Below, one piece after another: positions 7,801 to 16,033 of a DNA stretch of 64,000 bases (within the stretch, counting starts at the first letter, position 1; each line of letters opens with the position of its first letter). Origin of the DNA: Streptomyces niger (GTDB lineage Bacteria; Actinomycetota; Actinomycetes; Streptomycetales; Streptomycetaceae). The notes below the pieces were generated by a model. That model saw nothing but the letters and a program-made list of their open reading frames with translations, searched no databases and was not told the origin of the DNA. Position numbers and translations under genes: made by a program. The stretch is from positions 620,001 to 684,000 of the forward strand of contig NZ_JOFQ01000001.1 in assembly GCF_000718305.1 (NCBI RefSeq), read 5' to 3'.

Positions 7801-9147
7801 TCAGGCGTCCTTCGGGGTGGGGACGGGGCGCGGCTCCGGGGTGTCGTCGGGGGCCGCTGCGCCCCGGGGTGCCCGTACCGCGAACATCAGCAGGGCGGCG
7901 AGGACCAGGCAGCCGGCCATGGTGAGGAACGAGGCGGCGGTGGAGCCGGTCACGTCGTTGAGGGTGCCGATCAGGTAGCTGCCGGCGAAGCCGCCGAGCG
8001 CGCCGAAGGAGTTGACGAGGCCGACGGCGGCGGCGCTGAGCTTCTGCGGCAGGAGTTCGGGGATGGTGGCGAAGTACGGGCCGTACGGCGCGTACATGCC
8101 GGCGGCGGCGAGGCAGAGCAGCGGGTAGGAGAGCCAGAAGGCGTCGCCGAGGAGGTAGGAGCCGTAGAAGCCGGCGGCGCCGAGCAGCAGCCACGGCCAG
8201 ATGTACCGGCCGCGCGCTCCGGCCCGGTCCGAGGCGCGGCTGTTCCAGAGCATCGCGGCGCAGGCGAAGAGGTAGGGCAGCGCGGAGATCAGGCCGGTGA
8301 GGCCGATGCCCTCGCTGCTGCCGGCCTTGACGATGGAGGGCAGCCAGAAGACGAAGCCGTAGACGCCGAGGCTCCACAGGAAGTACTGGAGGGAGAGCAG
8401 GACGACGTTGCGGGAGCGGAGCGCGGCGAGGTAGCTGCCGCCGGCGGCGGGCAGTCGGCGCTGTTCGGCGGCGAGCGCGCCTTCGAGGGCGGTGCGCTCC
8501 TCGGGGGTGAGCCACTTGGCGTCGCGCGGGTGGTCGTCGATGTACTTGTGGAAGACGAACGCCCAGATCAGTGCGGGGATGCCCTGGGCGATGAACATGC
8601 CGTGCCAGCCGACCCATTCGACGAGGTAGCCGGAGACGACGGTGAGCCAGAGGACGGTGGCGGGGTTGCCGAGGATGAGCCAGGTGTTGGCGCGGCCGCG
8701 CTCGCGTGAGGTGAACCAGTGGGTGATGTGGATGACCATCGCGGGCAGCACGGCGGCCTCGGAGACGCCGAGCAGGAAGCGCACCACCATCAGCACGCGC
8801 ACGTCGGGGATGAGTCCCTGGGCGGTGGCGAGCACGCCCCACAGCAGCAGGCACCACACGATGAGCCGTTTGACGCTCCGTCGCTCGGCGTAGAGGGCGC
8901 CGGGGATCTGGAAGGCGAAGTAGCCGAGGAAGAACAGCGAGCCGAGCAGCGCCGAGACCGAGCCGGTGATGTGCAGGTCGTCGGCCATGCCACCGGCGGC
9001 GGCCACGGAGAAGTTCGAGCGTTCCAGGTACGCGAAGCTGTAGGTCACGAAGACCACGGGCATCAGCCGGGTCCAGCGCCGGCGGCTGAGGGCTGCGGCG
9101 GACGCGGACGCGGGGGCCGCGGCCGGGGGCGGGGGCGGGGTCGACAT
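7801..9147 (-). CDS. MFS transporter, anion:cation symporter (hexuronate/glucarate-like)
   Basis: 448 residues with about 12 hydrophobic helices. The N-terminal RSNFSVAAAGG after FAYLE, and the WFTSRERGRAN loop between helices, are typical of the ACS family (ExuT, GudP), which moves sugar acids and other organic anions with protons. The chosen start (9145-9147) gives the usual family length; upstream in-frame codons belong to the promoter. It is first in the operon that continues into the kinase and HxlA/B genes. The shared promoter region with the divergent IclR gene contains dyad sequences suited to IclR control. Confidence 0.8.
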   Translation of the reverse strand: MSTPPPPPAAAPASASAAALSRRRWTRLMPVVFVTYSFAYLERSNFSVAAAGGMADDLHITGSVSALLGSLFFLGYFAFQIPGALYAERRSVKRLIVWCLLLWGVLATAQGLIPDVRVLMVVRFLLGVSEAAVLPAMVIHITHWFTSRERGRANTWLILGNPATVLWLTVVSGYLVEWVGWHGMFIAQGIPALIWAFVFHKYIDDHPRDAKWLTPEERTALEGALAAEQRRLPAAGGSYLAALRSRNVVLLSLQYFLWSLGVYGFVFWLPSIVKAGSSEGIGLTGLISALPYLFACAAMLWNSRASDRAGARGRYIWPWLLLGAAGFYGSYLLGDAFWLSYPLLCLAAAGMYAPYGPYFATIPELLPQKLSAAAVGLVNSFGALGGFAGSYLIGTLNDVTGSTAASFLTMAGCLVLAALLMFAVRAPRGAAAPDDTPEPRPVPTPKDA

Positions 9148-9205
9148 CCAGGAGGCCTTTCTCCCGAGACGGCAAGGGCACAAGAGATACAGACTTTTGC
9201 CACGA

Positions 9206-9312
9206 TGCGGCAAGCGCTGCCGCAAGTTGAAAAGAGAATGACGGGCACGTTTCTGCCTGTCAACGGATTGTTTCCGCATGGAAGAAAGGCTTGCCGCGAT
9301 GCGAGAAACAAT
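9206..9312. promoter_or_regulatory. IclR-type operator region between MFS and regulator genes
   Basis: Three dyads are visible. TGCGGCA/TGCCGCA (9206-9212 and 9218-9224) forms a 7-bp inverted repeat. TTCC-GCAT-GGAA lies at 9272-9283. A wider pair is ATTGTTTCCGCAT (9267-9279) and the inverse of ATGCGAGAAACAAT (9299-9312). IclR regulators bind such short dyads, and the last pair overlaps the regulator's probable start, consistent with autoregulation. Binding is inferred. Confidence 0.5.
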
Positions 9313-10114
9313 GTGGGACACTGACGGCATGTCCGCCAGCGAGCCCTCCGCCACGCCGCCTTCCGACATGGTCGGCAAGGCCCTGCACGTCCTCACCCTG
9401 CTCGGCGATCGCCCGGCCGGCGTCACCCTCTCCGAGTTGGCCCGCACCTCCGGCTTCCCGACCAGCACCTGCTACCGGCTGCTGAAGTCCCTCACCCGGG
9501 ACGGCTTCGTGGAGTTCGAGGCCCGCTCGAAGCACTACACGCTCGGCCTGCGGGTGTACCAGCTCGGCCAGCGGGTCTCGCACGCGCACGGCTTCGCGGG
9601 CGTCGCACTCCCCGTGATGCGCAAGCTCGCCGAGACCTGCCGGGAGGCGGTCCTGATGTCGGTGCTGGACGGCGACAAGCAGCTCTACATCCACCACGTG
9701 GAGGGCCCGCAGCAGGTGAGCGTGCGCGGCGAGCCCGGCAAGCACGGCCCGGTCCACTGCACGTCCATGGGCAAGGTGCTGATCGCGTTCGCGCCGCCCG
9801 AGGTCCGCGACGCACTCGTCGAGACCGTCGAACTGTCCGCGCTCGGCCCCCACGCGATCACCGACCGGGCGGCGTTCCGTACCGAGATCGAGGCCGTACG
9901 CGCCCAGGGGCACGCGGTCGCCGACGAGGAGCACGAGCCCGGCATCCGGGCGCTGGGCGTCCCCATCACCGGCCCGGACGGCGTCGCGCACGCCGCGCTC
10001 TCGGTCGCGGCCCCCGCCTTCCGCATGCCGCTCGACGAACTGCTGGCACTGCGCCCCGCCCTGACGAGCGCCGCACAGGAACTCGCCGTACTGCTCCCGC
10101 CCCGACCCTTCTGA
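9299..10114 (+). CDS. IclR-family transcriptional regulator
   Basis: About 271 residues: an N-terminal winged helix-turn-helix (GVTLSELARTSGFPTSTCYR as the recognition region) and a C-terminal IclR effector domain containing EGPQQVSVRGEPGKHGPVHC and the HEPGIRALGVPI segment. It is divergent from the sugar-acid/HPS-PHI operon, so it most likely represses that operon until a pathway metabolite binds. The start is uncertain: ATG 9299 has GAAAGG upstream, ATG 9278 extends it, and ATG 9329 is also possible. The gene ends 20 bases before the GH18 operator. Confidence 0.85.
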   Translation: MRETMWDTDGMSASEPSATPPSDMVGKALHVLTLLGDRPAGVTLSELARTSGFPTSTCYRLLKSLTRDGFVEFEARSKHYTLGLRVYQLGQRVSHAHGFAGVALPVMRKLAETCREAVLMSVLDGDKQLYIHHVEGPQQVSVRGEPGKHGPVHCTSMGKVLIAFAPPEVRDALVETVELSALGPHAITDRAAFRTEIEAVRAQGHAVADEEHEPGIRALGVPITGPDGVAHAALSVAAPAFRMPLDELLALRPALTSAAQELAVLLPPRPF

Positions 10115-10133
10115 GCCGCCTCGGTCCGGCGGT

Positions 10134-10151
10134 TACTAAAGCGCATTAGTA
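10134..10151. promoter_or_regulatory. LacI-type operator upstream of the GH18 gene
   Basis: TACTAAAGCGCATTAGTA is an almost perfect 18-bp palindrome centred on GCGC, 88 bases before the GH18 start. The 15-base core ACTAAAGCGCATTAG occurs again exactly at 56043-56057, and a variant occurs at 56018-56035, both in front of the LacI/ABC/mannosidase cluster. This makes control by that LacI protein in trans likely. Confidence 0.75.
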
Positions 10152-10239
10152 GCCGCCGGGGTCTGGCTTTCCGCATTCCTCCCTCGCCAGAATTGCCGGC
10201 GGCCCGGCCCGCGTTCGTCCGGAAAAAGGGAGCGACCCG

Positions 10240-11169
10240 ATGCACATGACCAGACGTGGCGTACTCCTCGCGTCCATGGCACTGTCCATGACCGCGGCGA
10301 CCCCGGCCTGGGCGGCACCGTCCGCCGCGCCGGGCCGACGGCTCGCCGTCTATTACCAGACGCAGTACACGAACGGTACGTACGTCTCCCCGCTCGGCCT
10401 CACCGAGCACGGCACGGGCACAACGCACGTACTGGTGGCGGCAGTTCACCTCAACGACGTGAACGGACCGTACCCGCCGGTGCACCTGAACGACGACCCG
10501 CCGCAGGCCGCGAAGTTCGCGCCGATGTGGCGTGACCTGAAGTCGATGCAGGGGCAGGGGATACGCGTACTCGCCATGCTCGGCGGCGCGGCGCCCGGCA
10601 CGTTCCAGCGCCTGGACACCGAATTCGCCACCTATTACCCGCTACTCCGGGATTTCCTGCGCGCTTACGGTCTGAACGGTGTGGACCTCGATGTCGAGGA
10701 GCGGATGTCGCTCGCCGGGATCGAGCGGGTCGTCGACGCGCTGCGGGCGGACTTCGGGCCGGACTTCCTCATCACGCTCGCGCCGGTGGCGAGCGCGCTG
10801 AGCGGCGGTGGAAACCTCTCCGGCTTCGACTACGAGCGGCTGTACCGGGACCGCGGCGGCGACATCGCGTGGTTCAACGCCCAGTTCTACAACGGCTGGG
10901 GCAGCATGACCGCCACCCGCGACTACGACGCGATCGTCGGCCGCGGCCTGATCCCGGCCGCCAAGGTGGTGGCCGGCGCACTGACCGCCCCGGGCAACGG
11001 CAACGGCTACGTCGACCTGCCGTCCCTCACCCGGACGGTGCGCGCCCTGCGCGCGAAGTACGGCGACTTCGGCGGGGTGGCCGGCTGGGAGTACTTCAAC
11101 TCCGAGCCGGGCGGCCCGACCGCACCGTGGCAGTGGGCGTCGGAGGTGTCGGGCGCACTGTTCCGCTGA
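10240..11169 (+). CDS. Secreted GH18 glycosidase, probable endo-beta-N-acetylglucosaminidase
   Basis: 309 residues. The N-terminus is a Tat- or Sec-type signal (MTRRGVLLAS, cleavage near TPAWA-AP). The GH18 active-site motif reads NGVDLDVEE (146-154) with Glu153 as acid and Asp151/Asp149 as partners; the first Asp of the usual DGxDxDxE is Asn. FNAQFYNGWG marks the later substrate-binding Tyr strand. The length is close to Endo H of Streptomyces (about 313), and no chitin-binding module is present. GH18 enzymes cut chitin or the GlcNAc-GlcNAc bond of N-glycans. The operator shared with the mannosidase cluster favours the N-glycan role. GGGAG lies 7 bases before the start. Confidence 0.8.
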   Translation: MHMTRRGVLLASMALSMTAATPAWAAPSAAPGRRLAVYYQTQYTNGTYVSPLGLTEHGTGTTHVLVAAVHLNDVNGPYPPVHLNDDPPQAAKFAPMWRDLKSMQGQGIRVLAMLGGAAPGTFQRLDTEFATYYPLLRDFLRAYGLNGVDLDVEERMSLAGIERVVDALRADFGPDFLITLAPVASALSGGGNLSGFDYERLYRDRGGDIAWFNAQFYNGWGSMTATRDYDAIVGRGLIPAAKVVAGALTAPGNGNGYVDLPSLTRTVRALRAKYGDFGGVAGWEYFNSEPGGPTAPWQWASEVSGALFR

Positions 11170-11187
11170 GCCGCCGGTGATCCGTCC

Positions 11188-11361
11188 GGGGCCACTGCGG
11201 CGTACGGGTCGTCGAGATCGGCGCGTACATGGCCGCACCGTTCGCGACCATGCAACTCGCCGACCTCGGCGTCGAAGTGATCAAGGTGGAGAGTCCCGGC
11301 ACCGGCGATCCCACGCGTGCCAACGGGCCGAGCCCGGGGAAGATCGTGGACTCTCCCGCGC
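11188..11361 (+). pseudogene. N-terminal fragment of a family III CoA-transferase (CaiB/BaiF)
   Basis: A stretch beginning [17 protein letters not shown] and continuing [13 protein letters not shown] matches the conserved N-terminus of CaiB/BaiF CoA-transferases, which move CoA between acids. After about 50 residues the homology stops and the frame runs into sequence from an unrelated gene. There is no start context or catalytic Asp. It is a remnant. Confidence 0.75.
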
Positions 11362-11764
11362 TCACCGACCACCTCCGCGACCCGGCCCTGCCGTCCGCGC
11401 CCGCGCTGCGTACCCGGCTGGACTTCGAAGTGGTGGACGGTATGCGCGGCGCGGCCGACCGCTGCCTGAACATCGGCCTGTGCCGCAAGGCGGACTCCGG
11501 TGCGATGTGTCCCTCGTACATGGCGACGAAGAACGAGGCGGACTCACCCGGGGGCGGGCCGGCGCCCTGGTGAAGGCGCTCTCCGAGCCCGACCCGAAGC
11601 GGGCGTCGGGCGACGAACGGCTGCACGAGGTACTGGACCTGGCCGAGACGGTCGTCGTCGCGAGCGGCGTCTCCTGCCGCCAGCAGATCTTCCACGGCAC
11701 GGAGCGCACGGCCTGGCACCCGGTACAACTGCTCCGGGAGGCGCTGGACGTGGACGTCTCCTGA
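11362..11764 (+). pseudogene. Eroded FAD-linked oxidase / Fe-S reductase fragment
   Basis: Two frames together resemble the C-terminal iron-sulfur part of large FAD-linked 2-hydroxyacid dehydrogenases. [20 protein letters not shown] (about 11464-11523) matches the first Cys cluster. After a frameshift near 11545-11570, DERLHEVLDL and VASGVSCRQQIFHGT (to stop 11764) match the end of the family. The FAD domain is missing and large internal parts are deleted. It directly abuts the CoA-transferase remnant, so a deletion probably fused two dead genes. Confidence 0.7.
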
Positions 11765-11828
11765 CCGGAGTGGATTCGCGCGTGTCGTACCGTCTCCGCA
11801 GAAAGTGACAAGACCAGGAGGCGGGGAC

Positions 11829-12254
11829 GTGCAGCTGACGCGCGAGGTCGTTCGGGGGTGGGCCGAGGCGATCCTTCCGCAACTCGGCCCGCCGGCCGGC
11901 CATACGCTGACCGTGACCGGCCCGGGCTTCGCCGACGAGGCCGGCGAGACCGCCGACGGCCGGAGCGGCCCGCTTCTTGCGGGTGGGCCCGTCACCGGAG
12001 TCCTCGTGGCGATCACGTTCGCCGACGGGTCCGCGGTGGGCGTGCACGTCGAGCAGCCGATGCCGCCGGCCGATGCCATCGCCCTGGTGGCCGACCGACT
12101 CCAGGACGCGGTACTGGAGGAGACCGGGGGCGCGCCGAATCCGCCGTGCCCCGGGCACCGGCATCCCGCTGTGGCCGAAGTGGTGGCGGGAGTCGCCTGC
12201 TGGACCTGTCCGCGCGGCGACAACGCGGCGTGGCCCATTCTCCCGGCCTCGTGA
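11829..12254 (+). CDS. Hypothetical protein with C-terminal Cys/His motif
   Basis: 141 residues, soluble, family not recognised. The N-terminus reads REVVRGWAEAILPQLGPPAG. The C-terminus carries CPGHRHP and, 13 residues later, CWTC, a spacing that could bind one zinc ion. The GTG start at 11829 has a strong AGGAGG site 8 bases upstream, which supports expression. It stands alone between the pseudogene pair and the epoxide-hydrolase-like gene. No function can be assigned. Confidence 0.6.
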   Translation: MQLTREVVRGWAEAILPQLGPPAGHTLTVTGPGFADEAGETADGRSGPLLAGGPVTGVLVAITFADGSAVGVHVEQPMPPADAIALVADRLQDAVLEETGGAPNPPCPGHRHPAVAEVVAGVACWTCPRGDNAAWPILPAS

Positions 12255-12361
12255 CCGGTCCCGCCGACGACATGTTTGCGTCACCGGCTTGACCGGTGAC
12301 GCGGAGGGTGCGAAAGTCATGGCGCAGGGCAAGAGCGGTGACCGACGCGCGGAGGCTTCGC

Positions 12362-13426
12362 ATGATCGACAGGCGTACGTTCAGCAAGGTCTTAGGGGTG
12401 GGGACGGGCGCCGCGGCCGCCGCTTCACTCGCCGGTCCACCCGCGCTGTCGACCGCCTCGGCCACCACGGCGCAGGAAGCCGGGCCGGCGACCGCACCCG
12501 CGGCAAGCGCCGGCGGGCACCCCTCCTTCGCCTCGCTGAAGCAGGTCGACGCAGGGCTGTTGAACGTCGGTTACGCCGAAGCGGGGCCCGCTCACGGGCC
12601 GGTGGTCATCTGCCTGCACGGCTGGCCGTACGACATCCACAGCTTCGTCGACGTCGCCCCGCTGCTGGCGGCGAAGGGGTACCGCGTCCTCGTCCCCTAC
12701 CTCCGCGGGCACGGCACGACGCGGTTCCGCTCCGCGCGGACGTTCCGCAACGCCCAGCAGTCGGCCATCGCCCTCGACATCATCGCGCTGATGGACGCCC
12801 TCGCCATCGAGAAGGCCGTGCTCGCCGGCTTCGACTGGGGGTCACGGACCGCCGACATCATCGCGGCGCTGTGGCCCGAGCGGTGCAAGGCCCTGGTGTC
12901 GGTGAGCGGTTATCTCGTCACCGACCGCGAAGCGAACCTCCGACCGCTGGCGCCGGCGGCGGAGTACGCGTGGTGGTACCAGTACTACTTCGCCACGGAG
13001 CGGGGGCGGCTCGCCGTGGAGGACCGGACCAAACGCACCGAACTGGCCCGGCTCGTGTGGAACACCGTATCGCCCACCTGGGACTTCGACGACGCGACGT
13101 TCGCGCGCACGGCCGCCGCCTTCGACAACCCCGATTACGCCGCCATCGTGCTGCACAACTACCGCTGGCGGCTGAGCCTCGCGGACGGTGAGCGCCGTTA
13201 CGACCGGTGGGAGAAGCAGCTCGCCACCCGCCCGGTCATCGAGGTGCCCACCGTCACCCTCGATGCCGAACGGGACCCCTTCACCGCGCCGGGCGACGGC
13301 TCCTCGTACCGGGACCGGTTCGCGGGGCCGTACGACCACCGCACCTTGAAAGGCATCGGCCACAACCTCCCGCAGGAGGCCCCCGCGGCCTTCGCCCGGG
13401 CCGTCGTCGATGCCGATCACCTCTGA
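12362..13426 (+). CDS. Secreted epoxide hydrolase-like alpha/beta hydrolase with a TTA codon
   Basis: 354 residues. The N-terminus has a Tat-type signal (RRTFSKVLG, Ala-rich region, cleavage near residue 37). The hydrolase core shows HGWP (86-89, oxyanion hole) and GFDWG with nucleophile Asp158, typical of epoxide hydrolases and haloalkane dehalogenases rather than Ser esterases. The acid lies near LDAERDP and the His in GIGHNLPQE. Residue 11 is encoded by TTA (12392-12394), so translation should depend on the bldA tRNA and be limited to late growth. GGAGG lies 6 bases before the start. The substrate is unknown. Confidence 0.8.
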   Translation: MIDRRTFSKVLGVGTGAAAAASLAGPPALSTASATTAQEAGPATAPAASAGGHPSFASLKQVDAGLLNVGYAEAGPAHGPVVICLHGWPYDIHSFVDVAPLLAAKGYRVLVPYLRGHGTTRFRSARTFRNAQQSAIALDIIALMDALAIEKAVLAGFDWGSRTADIIAALWPERCKALVSVSGYLVTDREANLRPLAPAAEYAWWYQYYFATERGRLAVEDRTKRTELARLVWNTVSPTWDFDDATFARTAAAFDNPDYAAIVLHNYRWRLSLADGERRYDRWEKQLATRPVIEVPTVTLDAERDPFTAPGDGSSYRDRFAGPYDHRTLKGIGHNLPQEAPAAFARAVVDADHL

Positions 13427-13471
13427 ATCACGGAACGAACGGATGAACCACGGAATGAACGGAGACCGCTG

Positions 13472-13687
13472 ATGGAGCACCGCGACACCACGGCGCACCA
13501 CAACACTGCGGACCGCGACGCCTCGGCAGCGCGCCGCACGCGGTTCGGTGCGCTGCCCGAGCGCGTGCGGTTCGAGGACATGGTCGAGGAGCGGCCGGCC
13601 GCGCCGCGGGACCCCGCACGCGACAACTACGACCCCGAGGGGTCGTGGCGGTCCTTCTCCTGCCTGGCGGCGGATCTGGCACCGTGA
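13472..13687 (+). CDS. Small hypothetical protein coupled to a CGNR regulator
   Basis: 71 residues, charged, with the conserved-looking core TRFGALPERVRFEDMVEE and the tail YDPEGSWRSFSCLAADLAP. No family recognised. GGAGA lies 7 bases before the ATG. Its TGA overlaps the GTG start of the downstream CGNR gene by the GTGA arrangement, so the two are translated together and are probably functionally linked. Confidence 0.65.
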   Translation: MEHRDTTAHHNTADRDASAARRTRFGALPERVRFEDMVEERPAAPRDPARDNYDPEGSWRSFSCLAADLAP

Positions 13688-14247
13688 ACCTGCAACACGT
13701 CTTCGTCTGCGGCAATCCGGCCCTCGACTTCGCCGCCACGCTGCGGGCGCGCCGTACCGCACGGTTCGAGATGTTCCCGTCACCGGACCGGCTGGCCGCG
13801 TGGTACGTGGAATCCGGCATCGTCGACGCCGTCTCCCCCTGCCGGGAGGCCGACGTGACCGCGGCGACGACCGTACGGGAGGCGCTCTACCGGCTCATCA
13901 CGGCCCGGCGCCTGGAAGAGGACTACGACGACGAGGCGCTGGCCGTGGTGAACGACGCGGCCCGCGTGCCCCCGGCGGTGCCGCAGCTCACCCGCTCCGG
14001 CCGGTGGACGGCGGCGACGCCGCAGGAGGCGCTGTCCACGGTGGCGCGGCACGCGGTGGAGCTGCTCAGCGGTCCGGACGTCCCCCTGCTCAAGGAGTGC
14101 GGCAATCCGGAGTGCACGCGTACCTACCTCGACCGGTCGCGCGGCATGCGGCGGCAGTGGTGCGGCATGGAGTCCTGCGGCAACAAGATCAAGGCCGCCG
14201 CCTACCGCGCCCGGAAGAGGAACAGCCCGGCCCCGGCCACCGGTTGA
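13684..14247 (+). CDS. CGNR zinc-finger protein (ABATE domain)
   Basis: 187 residues. The N-terminal ABATE domain begins FVCGNPALDFAATL, and the C-terminal zinc finger is KECGNPECTRTYLDRSRG followed by WCGMESCGNKIKAAAYRAR, giving the CGNR-type Cys set. Such proteins are presumed stress-related regulators in actinobacteria. GTG 13684 is used because it couples to the upstream small gene; the longer ATG form (13645) would overlap that gene by 43 bases. It converges on the HAD gene. Confidence 0.85.
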   Translation: MNLQHVFVCGNPALDFAATLRARRTARFEMFPSPDRLAAWYVESGIVDAVSPCREADVTAATTVREALYRLITARRLEEDYDDEALAVVNDAARVPPAVPQLTRSGRWTAATPQEALSTVARHAVELLSGPDVPLLKECGNPECTRTYLDRSRGMRRQWCGMESCGNKIKAAAYRARKRNSPAPATG

Positions 14248-14288
14248 CGGGGCCCAGGGCCTGCGACTGCTCCGCCGGACGGTGCGGG

Positions 14289-14906
14289 TCATGGGGTCGG
14301 CAGCCAGGTGTCGAGGGCCGCGGCCAGTTCCTCGCGCCCGGTGAAGAGGTGTCCGTTCATGCCGGTGGCCTGCGCCGCGCGGACGTTCTCGGCGCGGTCG
14401 TCGACGAAGAGGAAGTCGGCGGGGTCGGCGTGCAGGGCGGCGACGCAGTGGCGGAACGCCGCCGGGTCCGGCTTGGCCGCCTTGATCTTGCCGGAGAAGG
14501 CGACGTGGTCGAGGTGGCGGAGCCAGGGCTGGGCGGTGCGGAAAGCATCTGCATGGTCGGCGGGGATGTTGGACAGCAGGGCGACCGCGGCGCGCTCCCG
14601 CAGGGACTGCGCGTAGGTGACCATGCGGTCGTCGACGCGTGACCAGCTGTCGATGTCGGCCAGCCGCAGTACCTCGATCGTGTCGGGGCCGGCGGTGAGT
14701 GACAGCGAGTCCAGTACGGCGGTCCAGTACTGGAATGCGGTCCACTCACCGGCGTCGTAGGGCCGGCGGAGGGTCCAGTAGGCGGTGGTGAAGGCGTCCG
14801 TGGGCGCGCCGCTCAGGGCGGCCATCTCGTCCATGGAGCACGGGCGTTGGTGGCATGCGAGGACGCCGAAGAGGTCGAACAGCACGATGGGCCGGCGGCT
14901 GGACAT
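14289..14906 (-). CDS. HAD-superfamily hydrolase
   Basis: 205 residues with the HAD motifs: VLFDLFGVL (nucleophile Asp11), ALLSNIP (motif II Ser), KAAKPDPAAF (motif III Lys) and LFVDDRAENV (motif IV acidic pair). The cap is helical and small, as in the YihX/epoxide-hydrolase N-domain branch. These enzymes remove phosphate from small phosphorylated metabolites or sugars in the cytoplasm. GGAGGG lies 8 bases before the start. It lies 31 bases after the LLM oxidoreductase gene on the same strand and may be co-transcribed with it. Confidence 0.85.
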   Translation of the reverse strand: MSSRRPIVLFDLFGVLACHQRPCSMDEMAALSGAPTDAFTTAYWTLRRPYDAGEWTAFQYWTAVLDSLSLTAGPDTIEVLRLADIDSWSRVDDRMVTYAQSLRERAAVALLSNIPADHADAFRTAQPWLRHLDHVAFSGKIKAAKPDPAAFRHCVAALHADPADFLFVDDRAENVRAAQATGMNGHLFTGREELAAALDTWLPTP

Positions 14907-14937
14907 GGCGTGGTCCCTCCAGGTCCGGTGGTGGGTG

Positions 14938-15936
14938 TCAGGGGCGGCGGGGCAGGGCGCGGGCGAGGGCATCGAGGGATGCCGGGGCGGCGGGGCCGGC
15001 GGGGGCGAGGACGACGCCGGTCGCGCCGGCCGCGTGGCGGGCGTCGATCGCCGCGCGGGCCTGATCGGGGGTGCCGGCGATGCTCAGCTCACGGACCCAG
15101 GCGGCGGGCATGGTCCGGGCGAACTCCCGGCCGTCGGGGCAGGCGGCGCGGTGTGCGCGCAGTTCGGCGGCGAAGGGCAGGGGGTCGATGTGCGCGGCCC
15201 GGTCCGGCTCGCCGATCGCCTCCAGCCCGGCGCGGACGCGGGTGAGGGCGGCTTCCTCGTCGTCGTCGACGGCGGCGGCATCGTAGGTGATGATCTCCGG
15301 GTGCTTCCCGGCGGCCGTGGGGCCCAGCCGGTGCAGGGAGGCGGTGACGTAGGCGGGGGCCGCGGGCTCGGCCAGGAGGAGCCCGTCGGCGACCTCGCCC
15401 GCGGCTGCCTGTGACCGGGGGCCGCGGACGCCCAGGACGACCGGCGGGACGGCCTCGGTGGCGGGGGTCTCGGTGAGGACGACGCCTTCGCAGCGTACGT
15501 AGCGGCCGTCCGCGGGCCCGGGCTCGCCGCGCAGGAGCCGGCGCAGCGCGGTGGCGTACTCCTTGATCAGCGTCAGGGGACCGGCGGGCCAGGCTCCGGC
15601 CTGACGCATCCAGCCGGGCATGCCGTGGCCGACGCCGGCGATGAGGCGCCCGGGATGGAGCTGGGCGAGGGTGGCCAACTCCATTGCGGCGAAGCACACG
15701 TTGCGGGCACCGGCGGGCAGGATGCCGACGCCGACGGTGATCTTCGTGGTGGCGGCCAGGACGGTGGCCGCCTGTGCGATGCCGCCGCGCCAACCGAGGT
15801 CCTCCACCACCCAGAGCTGCTCGAAGCCCAGTTCTTCGGCGCGCCGTGCGTACGGCAGCACGTCACGGACGGGGAGATCGCGGGGCAGCAGTACCCCGAC
15901 ACGGCCGCGGGCGGGCAGGGCGTGGGGCTCGGGCAT
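14938..15936 (-). CDS. LLM-class flavin-dependent oxidoreductase
   Basis: 332 residues, a luciferase-like TIM barrel. Typical segments are ARRAEELGFEQLWVVEDL, VGVGILPAGARN, HPGRLIAGVGHGMPGWM and the C-terminal AGTPDQARAAIDA. Members use FMN or F420 to oxidise or reduce varied organic substrates; the GVGHGMPGW loop is common in F420-type actinobacterial proteins. GGAGG lies about 9 bases before the ATG at 15934-15936. The substrate is unknown. Confidence 0.85.
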   Translation of the reverse strand: MPEPHALPARGRVGVLLPRDLPVRDVLPYARRAEELGFEQLWVVEDLGWRGGIAQAATVLAATTKITVGVGILPAGARNVCFAAMELATLAQLHPGRLIAGVGHGMPGWMRQAGAWPAGPLTLIKEYATALRRLLRGEPGPADGRYVRCEGVVLTETPATEAVPPVVLGVRGPRSQAAAGEVADGLLLAEPAAPAYVTASLHRLGPTAAGKHPEIITYDAAAVDDDEEAALTRVRAGLEAIGEPDRAAHIDPLPFAAELRAHRAACPDGREFARTMPAAWVRELSIAGTPDQARAAIDARHAAGATGVVLAPAGPAAPASLDALARALPRRP

Positions 15937-15994
15937 CAAGGACTCCTCCGGTCGGCTGCGGGTTTTCCGCCCCGGCCCCGGTGGGCCGGGCAGG

Positions 15995-16031
15995 GCTCGT
16001 GCGGCACGGGTCAGGTCCGTGCCGCACGAGC
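15995..16031. terminator. Hairpin terminator downstream of an MFS gene
   Basis: Perfect 15-bp stem (15995-16009 with 16017-16031) and a 7-base loop, two bases beyond the stop of the minus-strand MFS gene. Confidence 0.75.
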
Positions 16032-16033
16032 GG

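Noticed and set aside
11229..11573. A 114-residue protein as a functional small gene
   Set aside because: It is a chimera of CoA-transferase and oxidase fragments with no ribosome site of its own.
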